A DNA stretch of 64,000 nucleotides from Aphanomyces cochlioides (taxonomy: Eukaryota > Oomycota > Saprolegniomycetes > Saprolegniales > Verrucalvaceae), in NCBI GenBank assembly GCA_019828595.1, contig JAHQRK010000007.1, positions 806,001 to 870,000 of the forward strand, given 5' to 3'. How positions within the stretch are numbered: the first letter of the stretch is position 1; each line of letters begins with the position of its first letter. The notes beneath the pieces were generated by a model that saw only the letters and a program-made list of their open reading frames with translations, was not told the origin of the DNA and did not search any database. The translations under genes and the position numbers were made by a program. Positions 54,113 to 64,000 of the stretch are shown here, piece by piece.

Positions 54113-56888
54113 TTACATGAATGAAAAGGCCGATTTTTCCTCCTGCTGCTGCGGCGGCTGCTGTTGTTGCTGCTGGGGTTGCTGCGGCTCGGTACTGTGG
54201 CGAGGCGAATTGGCCAACGTAAACAAATCTTTGCCAAAGTCGCCCAAGTGACGCGACGTCTCCGGTGGGAGATGAGCAGCATGGCTTGCCGACAAGTTCA
54301 ATGGATCCAACTGCGCTATCGGTGCTGGAGCCGCGTTCTTGACGGGCGAAAAGCTCAAATCCAACAAGTTCTACTCACGAAAATGAGAATCCATAGCAGC
54401 AAACAACTGCAAACCGCATCTTTCGAGGCAGGAGCAGGAGAAAAATGCAACGGGTCTGGCTGACTCAAAGGCTGCTGTGGTGGCATTGCTCCAGGAACAG
54501 CGAGGGGTGGAGCTTGAGATTGCTGAGGAGCTGGCGGTCCGCCCAAATTCAAATCGCCCATGGCGAGCAAATCCACAGCCGGTGATGATGCCGCGGCATG
54601 AGCTCCACCACTTCCAGAAGCTGGTTTATGCTGATGCGCGGGAGGAGCCGCGACGGGTTGATGCGAAGGTTCAATGCCGAGAAGTTGGAGGATTCGCTTG
54701 GCTTTTGTCGCGACGGCTGGCTTGGGATCTTGGCCACACTAAAGAAATCAAGGTTAGTGGCGACGACAACATCGGATTCTTTGTACATGTTGGAGGAGAT
54801 CCAAGTTTTCTTCAAGCCATTCACCATAATGCGCACATCCTGGGGCCTCCAAGAGCGCTTCCCAGACACAAAGACCCTTGAGACGCACAAGCCAACTTTC
54901 ATCTTCGAGTTTGTCAAGCAGCAAGTCTCCCAAAATGTTTTCATTGAGCGTCTTTGCCAAGTCGACAAACCGTTTGAGGTTCTCCGCTGGAGGCGCTCGC
55001 GCTAGTCCTCCAGGAGGACACAAATCGTCGATCAAACTGCGCTCGTATTCCCTACAGAGACGGTCGATGAGTTCCTTGTCCTCAGCGATGCCACCAGTCA
55101 AAGCCTGCGTCAAGAAGCACCACACCTAATCAAACTTGATGACTTACCCACTCTTGTCGGAGCTACCAGTTGGGGCTTGAGGTTGATACGACTGGCCTCT
55201 TGAATCCAACGCAGCGCTCGTGCTCACGTAGTCATCGTGGTCTGCCAGCGATGACGCCATCGACTTGTCCATGTTGCGTCGGTCCCATTTGTCTCTAGAT
55301 TTCATTTCAATATTGAGGTATGGTCCACCACGTGAAGCTTTACTTGAGCATGAATGCCTTCCGCTTGACTTCATCCAGCGTCTGCTCAATGCCGCTGTTG
55401 GGGCGATCGACAACTGGCGCTGAAGATGATGGTCGTGTGCCAAAGCTGCCCGTCGATGACATAGGCATAAGCCCAGGAGGACCGACGGGTGGATTGAAGC
55501 CACCGCCGCCGCCAATACCAGGTTGAAATGTTTGCTTGCCAAAGAGAGGGCCCTTCGAGCCGACGAGGACAGTTGGTCGATTGTCGCGGGAACTACTCCA
55601 TCGCGTCGGGACAGTTTCTGCGACAGCAAGGTTAGGGGCTGCAGTCATAGTGAAATCGTACCGTGGACATTAACTTCTTTCTTCTCGTAGCCACTGCTGC
55701 TCCAGACGCCAGACGTTGTCGATGGCTTGGCAGGAACAAACACCCCAGAGGACGAAGAAGAGCCTCCACGCCACGAATCTTGCGTATTCAACGAAGATGG
55801 AGCGGAGGAGTGGCTGTAGTCTGGAGGTTGGTTGCCTCCATATTGAGGCGGATTGAACGATTGTTGAGGACCTCCGTACGAAGGAGCAGAGTTGCCACCA
55901 TAAGATGGACCAGAGTTACCGCCGTAAGCAGGAGCAGAGCTGCCACCGTATGTAGAGCCAGGACCAGAATTGCTACCATATGAAGGAGCAGAGCTGCCGC
56001 CGTAAGTGGAGTTTCCATTTCCGTACTGCGGCGAGTCCCGATAAGGCGGTGGGGGATTACCATATTGTTGGGAATCGCGATATGGAGGTTGGGGATTGCC
56101 GTATTGAGGAGGACCGTTGTTGCTGTTGTTGCCATACGAAGGTGCAGAATTATCACGACCCCAAGGCCCAGATGGATTCGAGTTGGACGAGCCATATTGA
56201 GATGGTGTTGCCTGCGGAGCTTGCTGCTGTTGCGGAGGTTGCGATCCCCATGTTGTCGAAGGAACTCTGGCAGATGTGTTGCCCCAAGTGTTTGTGGAAT
56301 GGCTTGGAGGTCCTTGATTTGAAGCATAGGCTTGAGGCATGAAGGTTGAGGACGACGACGATGGTGGTGGCGCGCCGAAGTTGGATTGTAAACCCAAATA
56401 GTTGAGCATTTCGAGTGCTGCCATGCGGACTCGTCGATTCTTCTCGTCACCGAAGGCGGGATCGATGTTGCCTTGGTAATCTATATGCAAGGTGACTCAT
56501 GGGCACACAGTAGCCGTAGACGTACTCGACAGAGCTCGAATATCCCCTTCGTCTTGACGAATTGTGTTGTTGAACGCATTATCACCGGCTTTGAGACAAT
56601 GCTATGCATGGCAACATTCCATGACAATACCCTTCATGGAAAAAGACGTACATTGATGACTTGCATTGCCTTGAGCTTGACATTCACGTTGCTCTTGCCC
56701 ATTCGGCTGAGCAAAAAGTCGGCCATTTTCTCGGACGCACTGTCGTTGCCACCAAGATGACCTAGACAAAAAGGCCACAGAATGAAATCTTCGTAGAGTC
56801 ATAACATACGGCCAATCTGGTCCAAGAGATAAGCCGGTACTGGACCTTCGTGGATGCTTGTGGCTTCGGAAAGGAGCTCCCTCGACAT
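54113..56888 (-). CDS. Tepsin-like ENTH/VHS adaptor-accessory protein
   Basis: Multi-exon gene read leftwards from ATG 56888. Introns with preserved frame are 56762-56809, 56602-56651, 56481-56525, 55618-55661 and 55295-55343; one junction near 55095-55150 I could not resolve without a one-base discrepancy. The N-terminal domain matches the ENTH-like domain of tepsin, the AP-4 accessory protein: SEATSIHEGPVPAYLLDQIG, then MADFLLSRMGKSNVNVKLK, then DPAFGDEKNRRVR. A long Tyr/Gly/Pro/Ser-rich linker follows, with repeats such as APSYGG and QYGNP. A second helical VHS-like domain (LVRLKGLCVWEALLEA) comes next. The tail is Pro/Gln-rich with LLDLSFSP-type short motifs. A role in coated-vesicle trafficking at the trans-Golgi network is likely. 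Confidence 0.8.
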
Positions 56889-57169
56889 GTCGGGTCAGGA
56901 TGCCGCTGAGCAGCCAAAAGGAACGTGAGGAAAGCGTTTCTGTAACGTACGGGTAATATACAATCGTACGATATCAGTACATAGATGTATCTCCGTACAA
57001 TCTTTAGAGTACAAAACAAGGAACTTGAACGTACTGTCCTGTGTTGCATGTACAGGTCCATTACCAAGCCATACCAAAGCTAAGTATTATAAATGTACAT
57101 GCACTAATACATTTAATTGTACGATTTGTGTATCCTAGAAAGTCCACTTCCTAATTAGCAATCTGGTCA

Positions 57170-58465
57170 ATGGATCCAACGACATCCGTCCGAGAAAGCA
57201 CGGAGCGGTAAGAAAGCTTCTCGACATGCAGACGTGATAACTGAGCCTTGGATAGTGTAGCCAAACAGGCAGAGCATGTGACGATTCATCAAGAGAGCGT
57301 TGTGGCGCTTGCGGAAAAGTTGGTATGCTCGATATTGTGCAAAAACATTTGATTGTTGTGAGTAGGAAAAAGTGTATTTGGGCCAGAAAGAAGCGATCCA
57401 CGACCAAATTGCATGGGATTTCGGTGATGTGCACTTCTACGATGATGCAAAGGATGAAGGGCCTCTCACATGCCAATACGTGTTTGTGTTGGATGCGCTA
57501 AACTTTTGTTTTTGGCCTACCCCGGAGTAAGACTCACATGGGATGCTTGCAAAATTAATGTGTTTGATGTAGCATGGAGTATGAGCACTTGGCACGAGGA
57601 TTGAAGAATGCTCTTCGTGATGATCCTCACATCTTTGATGCTGACCGCTTGGCCAATGTTACTCCTGAGACACTTGTTTCGTGGTTTGCACCATTCACGC
57701 CTCCTCAAATCGATGAAAGAGTAAGAAGTCAAATGGATCCTCCTATTAAGGCGTGCATTAGGTGCGCAAAGTGCAAGAGCTTGGTGCCGGTTTGAAGCGA
57801 TTCTTTGGTGGTCTGGCGCGTAATGTCATCAAGCAAGCAAATTACTCGGCAGTGGAACTCATTCGACTTGTACTGGCCCATTTCCCAGGCAAACTAATAA
57901 CCGTTTGGATAAAAATGACATCAGCTGATAGGCTTCCAAGATCATGCAGTATACAACGGAGAGCAAGTGTTCCTATACAAACGAGTTCAAATTTTGGTGG
58001 GCGATTTGTGGGCTGCGTATGGACGCAAGCAAGTTATCCTATCAGACCCCTCAACACACTCTTTGTGCGGCTTCTACGACATCGACAAATTGACCATGTT
58101 TGGTATGACCAGTGTGAGGATAGTTATAACTTTCTCTTAGCTGACTACCGAGTGCCCCAAGTGCTTCGCCCTGAAGGCGTTTTGCAATACTCTCAAGTTC
58201 TCGATCGTATTATTGAGTCCAAGCAGCAAATTCCATCAGGGAGCAAGGTGAGTGTCAATCAAGAACAAGGAAATACTGATTGAATTAGATTGAGATTGAA
58301 GTGCGTGCATGCACGATCCAAGCGGTCGAGCAACTCCATAAGCACCTGATCGAAAAAGGTCACCAAATCAAGGTCATTGAGCTTGATTGGCTATTGTGGC
58401 AAATTGGCGAAAACAATAAGAACCACTTGCCGAACCACCATCGAACTCTCAGCATATTTTACTAA
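57170..58465 (+). CDS. QNG1: Queuosine salvage N-glycosylase (DUF2419)
   Basis: Releases queuine base from queuosine 5'-phosphate (or nucleoside) so that it can be reused for tRNA wobble modification. Introns 57323-57365, 57527-57572, 57721-57761, 57889-57931, 58103-58140 and 58248-58288 join in frame. The 57889 intron starts GC and ends AG. Family blocks include WDFGDVHFYDDAKDEGP, FVLDALNFCFWP (the Asp and Trp belong to the substrate pocket), MEYEHLARGLKNAL and SDPSTHSLCGFYDIDKLTMF, and the end is typical (IELDWLLWQIGE). The first exon is uncertain: from ATG 57170 the frame does not reach VTIHQESVVALAEKL without an unusually short intron or an indel near 57205-57260. Confidence 0.9.
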
Positions 58466-58550
58466 GACTCCATGTCGAGTACACAACAAGGAAGACTTTT
58501 GAAAATATGTGCATATATTGGAAACACTCACAGCTCCCTCAAAATCAACA

Positions 58551-60306
58551 TTAAGTCGTCAATCGTCGAATGACCATGAACACGATGAAGCCAATAGCAA
58601 GGGTCAGAAGACTTTGAGTCGACGCCACTTGAAAGACGGAATCAACCACATACGATCGTGGGGTGTCGAGAATGTTGCCAATGCAGTATGAATTCTCAAA
58701 GCTCCACGGCCGGCCGTGGATGACCTCATAGGTCGAATGAATTTGTTTCCAGGCCAAGTCGCCGTAGACGAAACGAGCATGGACGTTTCCAGGGTCTTCA
58801 TACTCTGCCGAAGCCTCGGTTGGTGGGAGCAAGAGCGTTCCCATTTGGCAATCCATCTTTGGCACAGAATCACGAGGGTCCAAGATGTTGACGAGAGTCG
58901 CATTGGAAGTTGGTGGCATACTGTACAAATCCAAGACGTCCACGATCCCGTTTGAAGCAAAGACAGTGGCATTAGAGCTCGTTTGAATTGCCAACAATTG
59001 TGCCAATGCACCGCCCATGGAATATCTGCAAGGTCAATATCTCAAAAAGAACTCCAAGGAGAATTTTTACCCAGTGAATGTGACTGAGGAGAAAGTGTGT
59101 GCGGCCGTCAATTCCTCGACCAATGTCACCGCCTTGGGGAAATAGTTCAAGCCGAACGCGGAGCGCCACTACAAGAAATCCAGTGAATTGGCATCCAACG
59201 ATGCAAGGAATCGTACGCCAAAAATGACCCATTGTGACGCACGGGTGATATAATCCATGAAGCCTCCGTCAGAAATGGCAGGTGGATCTTGCATCTTGGA
59301 AAAGTCTCGGCCCCAAATACCCTAAAGTAAGAATAAGCATGGGAAGGAGGGAACGTGACTACCATGGCTTCCCACATATCGTCATCCCCGAGGGAATCTC
59401 CCTCTTGGTGTCGGAACGCGATCACCAATTTAGGCTCTGGATCACGCGAGACAAAGGCCAGAGCATGGACACCTCCGAGGACGATTTCAGATCCATCCAA
59501 CCAGACTTTCTTGGCTTCTGATGTGTTGGTAAAGACACTCCAGCGCTCGTCAAAGCCGATCGAGGCACATTCCGTCGAATTGAGCTGATCCGACAGGTGC
59601 GACTCTGGCGTCTTAAATTCACGGCACATGCAGAGCATGTCCAAGAGATGCATGCGGTCAAAGTCTTGTGGCAACGACGCTTCCGTCGCAAGGTCCGTCG
59701 TCGTAGGATCATACACTGATGACGTCGCCATGTTCTTGGGTCTTGACGATTTGACAAATGTTGATGATCGGCTATAGACACCGCAAAAAAACATAAAGTC
59801 TCAGAGGTACTCAATCGAAACAGTGGCACTTGTCATGTCAAATGTTTGAAGTTGTTCCAACCAGGTGTTTTCTTTATCCCCAAACACGTTTCCCATCCAG
59901 GGAAGATTGTCATAAAGCCTTGCTGGTTCATTCAAAATGTTGTCAATCGGGCGGTTGATTTGGCCTTCTGGTTTGCTTCGATTGACTAGCATCCGGATAA
60001 AGAACTACACGACAGTTTGCTATTCAGAAGTCAGCAATGTTATCTTCTTAGCATGAATAAAACGCTTACGTTGGTTGATATGGAGATTTGTATTAGATAG
60101 ATGCATGATAGAAGCATTGATATTATGAAGGGGGTCTTAAAAGGACGTCGCTGGATATCGCCATCCAAATGAAACCACTCCCGTGAGATTCTTTTACTGT
60201 CAAAGTTAATATTGTTGAGCTGTAAATATAGTATAATATATAACAGGTAATCAATTATAGCAGGATAACTGAAATGTCCATGAGATCCGGATAAAGAACT
60301 TTGCAT
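58551..60306 (-). CDS. Membrane-anchored class 3 lipase-like protein
   Basis: Alpha/beta hydrolase read leftwards. The nucleophile elbow is GYSMGGALAQ, formed across a 45-nt intron (59026-59070), with the Ser in the Lipase_3 GxSxG motif. Upstream exons give HALAFVSRDPEPKLVIAFRH, a typical beta-strand preceding the oxyanion region, and the Asp-rich EGDSLGDDDMWE. Downstream LVNILDPRDSVPKM and HARFVYGDLAWKQIHSTYEVIHG may hold the catalytic Asp and His. A final hydrophobic segment (LLTLAIGFIVFMVI) anchors the C-terminus, and another hydrophobic segment lies in the first exon (FIISMLLSCIYLIQI) before the 65-nt intron 60005-60069. The N-terminal start is uncertain. The 3' end is 86 bp from that of QNG1. 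Confidence 0.75.
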
Positions 60307-60376
60307 TGTCAAAATGGCGTTTGCCAAGCGAAAGGAATGTCGATGGAGCGATCTATTTTGAGAATTCTCCGCCGCG

Positions 60377-60706
60377 ATGGACATGGAAGAGCCGCAATAC
60401 GAGCCGATCTGCTACCGCCTTGAGCACTTCAAGAGCAAGCGCGAGTGGGTTCCAGACGCAGAACGAAGCCATTGCGTCGTCTGTAGGAAGAGATTCCTCC
60501 TGGGTGGCAAGCATCATTGCCGGCGATGTGGCGAAGTTGTGTGCAAACAATGCGGTCCATTAGCCCAAGCAGAGTTGCCAGTCGTCGGTAGAACTCAAGT
60601 CCGCGTATGTGTGGTTTGCCATGACAATCCGACTGCCGTCAAGAGCATCTCTGAAGAAAGTTTCGTCAAATCCATCGATGACGAGAATCCTCGAGGGTCA
60701 AAATAG
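60377..60706 (+). CDS. Small FYVE zinc finger protein
   Basis: 109-residue single-exon protein consisting almost entirely of one FYVE domain. It has the WVPDAERSHC start, a CVVC pair, the basic ligand motif KHHCRRCGEVVCKQC and a final CVVC pair, giving eight zinc ligands. FYVE domains bind phosphatidylinositol 3-phosphate on early endosomes. Small stand-alone FYVE proteins are numerous in oomycetes. It is divergent from the lipase gene, with start codons less than 100 bp apart, so the promoters must overlap. Confidence 0.9.
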   Translation: MDMEEPQYEPICYRLEHFKSKREWVPDAERSHCVVCRKRFLLGGKHHCRRCGEVVCKQCGPLAQAELPVVGRTQVRVCVVCHDNPTAVKSISEESFVKSIDDENPRGSK

Positions 60707-60741
60707 GATAGACAAACGTGGCCAAAGACATCAATACACTC

Positions 60742-63018
60742 TTAAGCCTCAATGTCGTACTTCATGACGAGTTGCATGTCCAGATCGTTTTGGTCGCCCA
60801 TGATTGATGCCATCGCTCGAATCACAGCTCGGTGAGTTGCTTCAAACTGAGAGAGCCATCGATTGCTATAGCTCAGACAGAGTCGCGCCAAGCGTCTCGC
60901 ATTCTGTGATGACGTTGCGGCGCCGTCAACGTCTTTTAGATGGAGCTGTTCAAGAGCCAAATTGTTGTAGCAAACGGCCACGAGGCAGAGCTTTTGTGCC
61001 GAAGCGCCACCTCCTCCATCTTCTTCCAGCTTGGCATCTTCCACTAACGCAAGGATGAGTTCGAGTTGGGCAATGGCCTGGTCATGCTGTTGCAATTTCG
61101 ACAGGAGAGTGGCCATGTGCAGTTTGCATTTCGCGAGATGAGACCATTCAGCATGCTTTGCGTGAACAGCATGAGCCTTCGAGATATAATTCATTCCCTT
61201 AAGAGCTATAAGGACAAAGAATGAGAGACAAAGAGTACCGCATTGGCTTTGTTCCGACTGTAGTAGTAGTAAGCGTAAGTGTCGGCAATATACGCGAGCA
61301 GTTCCGTCCGTACGTTTCCGACCAAAAGGCTTGAATCATCCAGTATCGACTCCGTCTAGGGATAAGTCATGTCAACTCACTCATGGAGAAAATTTCAAAC
61401 CTTTTTAGCTAGAGATAAGGCCAGGGGGTACTTCTTGTTGTCAATGGCTCGACTGGCAAATGCATTGGCTAAGTTGACGTTATGGTTCATCTTGCGTTGA
61501 TCGTACCAGTGATAACGAGTTGCTTCCACAGTTTCAAGTCTAGTTCGTCGATGGGAGCTCCAAGGTATGCTCGAACTCTTGATGTCATGAGAGTTTCCAC
61601 GATGGCCAAGTACTGCTCCAGTTCGAATTGTTGTTCTAGTTCACGAAGCTCGTTGCAGAGTTTGTGTTTGCACAGCAATCCTTCTGTCGATCCTCCCTCC
61701 ACGCTTTGGACATTATTCAGCTTGGCTTCAGTCGATGGTACAGCCAAGGCACACCATGTGGCCATCACAATGCCTGTTCCTACAAGAGTTTAGCATTGCA
61801 GATCAAAATTCAGAGAGCAAAAATACCTGCAAACCAAATGGGCTTGGGAATTTTGGGCATACAAAGCACTACCTTGCCGTTTTCGATGTGGCTTGGTTGC
61901 CATGAATCTTGAATATGCTGGATACGTTTCGTCCGATCGGCGTCGAGTGCAGGCAATTTGTTTGTTCGACGAGCTGTGCGTTTTGTCTCAGGTGATAGAG
62001 TTGGCGAGGACGCATTGTTAGATTTTTGGTGTTCTTTCTTTTTTGATGCCATGCTGGTAGCGTACATGGACAAAATTTGCCGTGCCAGTTCGTTCTCCCA
62101 GGCTTTGTCGCTGTTTTCAGTCGCGTAGCTGGTTGGAAACGGTTCCAAGAGGGACATTTGATAGGCATTTGAATCTTGTTGGTCGACCTTCTCGATCTCG
62201 TCGGGAGCATTTGTTGTTGCCTCCTCAGAACTTTCTTTTCGTTCTTCTGTCGTGACCGTCGTTTTCTCTACAAGAACACTTGGTTCTGTTGGTTCTGCAG
62301 TAGCATATTTATGATCCTCTTTGGCTAGATGGAGCTTTGGGGCAATGATTCCAGGTTTATAGCCACTCGATTTTGTGTCTTGCAGTAATTTCTTGCTCTG
62401 TTCAAGGATCACCCAAGTCTTCTTGTCCATTTTGGACGATCTCTTGCTGCGAACTAAGAGAGGCTCCACTTCTTCTTGCTTCTTCTCCAAATGCTCGGTC
62501 TCATCGGCAATGACACCCACTTCGTTCTCATGACGTCTTCGCCTCTCTTGCCGAGTTCGCACCCGTCGGGCATCCATTGCTTGGTCTGTTTCTTCTTTGC
62601 GTTCCAAGACAAGAGGGCGGATGGACGTTGATTCATGGGGAGTTCGAGGTTGCTCACTCGGTATTACATGTGGATATTGAAGCCCGCTGTCACTGAGCGA
62701 GTGGCTCAAAAGGGACTGCAGCCGTCTGTCGAGCTTTGTTGGCTTTTTGTGGCTTCGTCGATGTGCCTTCTTGAGCAGTCCTTTTGTTTCCAAGGACTCC
62801 AATACTTGTTGAACAACTAGTTCTCGCTCTTTGGCCAGTTGAGCTTCATGCTCTTTTTGCATGTCCTGTCGACAGAAGCAATGAGCTAGAAAACTTCAAA
62901 TGTTTTCTACCTTGACTAACTCGGTCACGGAAGCCAAGGTTAACGATTTGTCCTCAAGTGGCAGCCGGGGAACGCATGACATTGTCTCTGGGGATACACT
63001 TGAGTCCCTTGATACCAT
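60742..63018 (-). CDS. Charged coiled-coil protein with C-terminal TPR-like repeats
   Basis: Read leftwards from ATG 63018 with introns 62866-62910 and 61780-61826 and further short ones near 61490-61450, 61400-61355 and 61240-61207. The N-terminal half is highly charged and Ser/Thr-rich (KEHEAQLAKERELVVQQVLE, RRTRQ/RRRRH stretches). The middle holds LCNELRELEQQFELEQYLAIVE. The C-terminal third has TPR-like helical pairs (KCKLHMATLLSKLQQHDQAI and VCYNNLALEQLHLKDVDGA). One splice junction near 61240 is unresolved. No enzyme motif. Possibly a scaffold or ciliary/cytoskeletal protein, as many such oomycete genes are; function unknown. Confidence 0.65.
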
Positions 63019-63268
63019 GATTTAGGCAACTAATGCAGACGAAACCTATTTATAGACTTCTTTGCATAAGTGCGAGGTCCTGGAGATAACGAGTGCCGCA
63101 TTCCATTGACGTTGATACCAATCACATGCTTGTCTTTGCAAGCTTCATCTTCTCATTGTCGTTCATGGAAGCTTCATTCTACAAGGTTCATCGAGAGAAG
63201 GTGACATTTGCAGCGAGATGTCTATCCGTTTCAGCTATTTTTAGGCTGAGTGTCACGATTCTTCCTCG

Positions 63269-64000
63269 ATGACGGGTATCACGGCGGCGCCACAAGCGTG
63301 GGTGGTCTCGATCGATGAGTTTGATGGAACTGAGCCTTTGACAAGTCCACAGTCGCTGCAGGTATGCCGAAAAGTCGGTACACTGTGGTCAAATGTTTTT
63401 CACAGGCATGCTACGAGTTGGGGATCACAATGAACGAGTTGATGATTCGGCCGATTGAATACTTTGAAAGGCCAAACGAGGACGGAGCATTCACAGCAAA
63501 ACGTGCCGAAAGATTCGAGTTGCGACGACAAAAACTCATCAAACAAGTCGAAGAGATGAGGAAACGACTCATGCAGAGCCCAAGTAAATTCTTGCAATCA
63601 ACCTCATCCCCAACCAACATATCCAAATCAATGAGTCCACGATCCAGAGTTCATCAGACGACCGTGGTTTCTCTAGCCACTGACAATAGCACCGTCGTGA
63701 AGAACGAACGAAAAAGACTGGAAAAGATCCAACAGCGACAAAAGATGGAGATGCAGCAAATGATAAATTGGGAATTGAAACGAGCCGAGACGCAAGCAAA
63801 ACAAGAAGAGCAGCTCGCGCTTCGTAAGCGACAAGAGGAAGCTATGGAGAAAGAAAAGGCGCGACGAATAAGAGAAGCGGAGGAGGCACGACGTCAGCAC
63901 GAGCTTGAAAAGGTATTCGAATAGTTTGGCAGCATAGTCTCACTCCAGATTGTAGATGCAACGTCAGCAAGAGGAGATGGCAGCCTCAAGAGCCTTGGCC
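63269..64000 (+). CDS. Coiled-coil protein, 5' part (runs off the window)
   Basis: Starts at ATG 63269. Exon 1 ends in SPQSLQ, intron 63362-63405, exon 2 63406-63912, intron 63913-63955, and exon 3 continues past the window edge. After a short N-terminus (ACYELGITMNELMIRPIEYF) the protein becomes an Arg/Lys/Glu/Gln-rich coiled coil (KAEQEEQLALRKRQEE-like). The start is divergent from the gene at 60742-63018, with 250 bp between them. I do not recognise the family; coiled-coil proteins with this kind of head are common among flagellar and cytoskeletal proteins. Confidence 0.7.

Noticed and set aside
1..64000. CRISPR array or bacterial operon
   Set aside because: No regularly spaced repeats and spacers; genes have introns and eukaryotic families throughout.

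Overview
The window reads as nuclear DNA of an oomycete, most likely a saprolegnialean close to Aphanomyces (an inference from gene content, not from a database match). Support comes from genes split by very short introns (38-65 nt, mostly GT..TAG), a tandem family of secreted M13 metallopeptidases, WRKY19-like Cys/His-repeat proteins, a major vault protein gene and a mixed load of Helitron, Ty3/Gypsy and PIF/Harbinger elements. No prokaryotic operon structure is present and no RNA gene was recognised.

Layout. 1-11.1 kb is a Helitron block. An old, degraded Helitron (about 1.1-4.1 kb) lies head-to-tail with a better preserved one (about 4.1-10.4 kb), both read on the minus strand. Each carries, in transcription order, an N-terminal zinc region, Rep (HUH), a Pif1-type helicase and an RPA-like protein, or relics of these. 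11.2-15.4 kb holds a truncated transporter fragment and two paralogous Cys/His-repeat genes. 17.77-24.49 kb is a complete Ty3/Gypsy retrotransposon with identical 262-bp LTRs, a TSD, a broken pol and a long antisense ORF between integrase and the 3' LTR. 25.67-25.98 kb is a PIF/Harbinger MITE. 27.66-30.33 kb is a major vault protein gene.

31.1-46.8 kb is an M13 (neprilysin-like) peptidase cluster of five members: three broken copies, one full-length copy that has lost the catalytic glutamate (HVLTH), and one apparently intact enzyme (HEITH). A decayed PIF/Harbinger element with its Myb-like partner gene (33.75-36.07 kb) sits inside the cluster, and a pair of long perfect hairpins lies at 41.68-41.80 kb. 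46.8-48.9 kb is AT-rich and gene-poor.

48.97-64.0 kb is compact housekeeping DNA: a type II membrane glycosyltransferase, DPH3, a GMC oxidoreductase, a tepsin-like ENTH protein, a queuosine-salvage glycosylase (QNG1/DUF2419), a membrane-anchored class 3 lipase, a small FYVE protein, a TPR-like protein and the 5' end of a coiled-coil gene. Intergenic gaps here are often below 150 bp. These genes share no evident pathway. The interest lies in the accessory half: the antisense retrotransposon gene, the tandem Helitrons and the M13 birth-and-death cluster.
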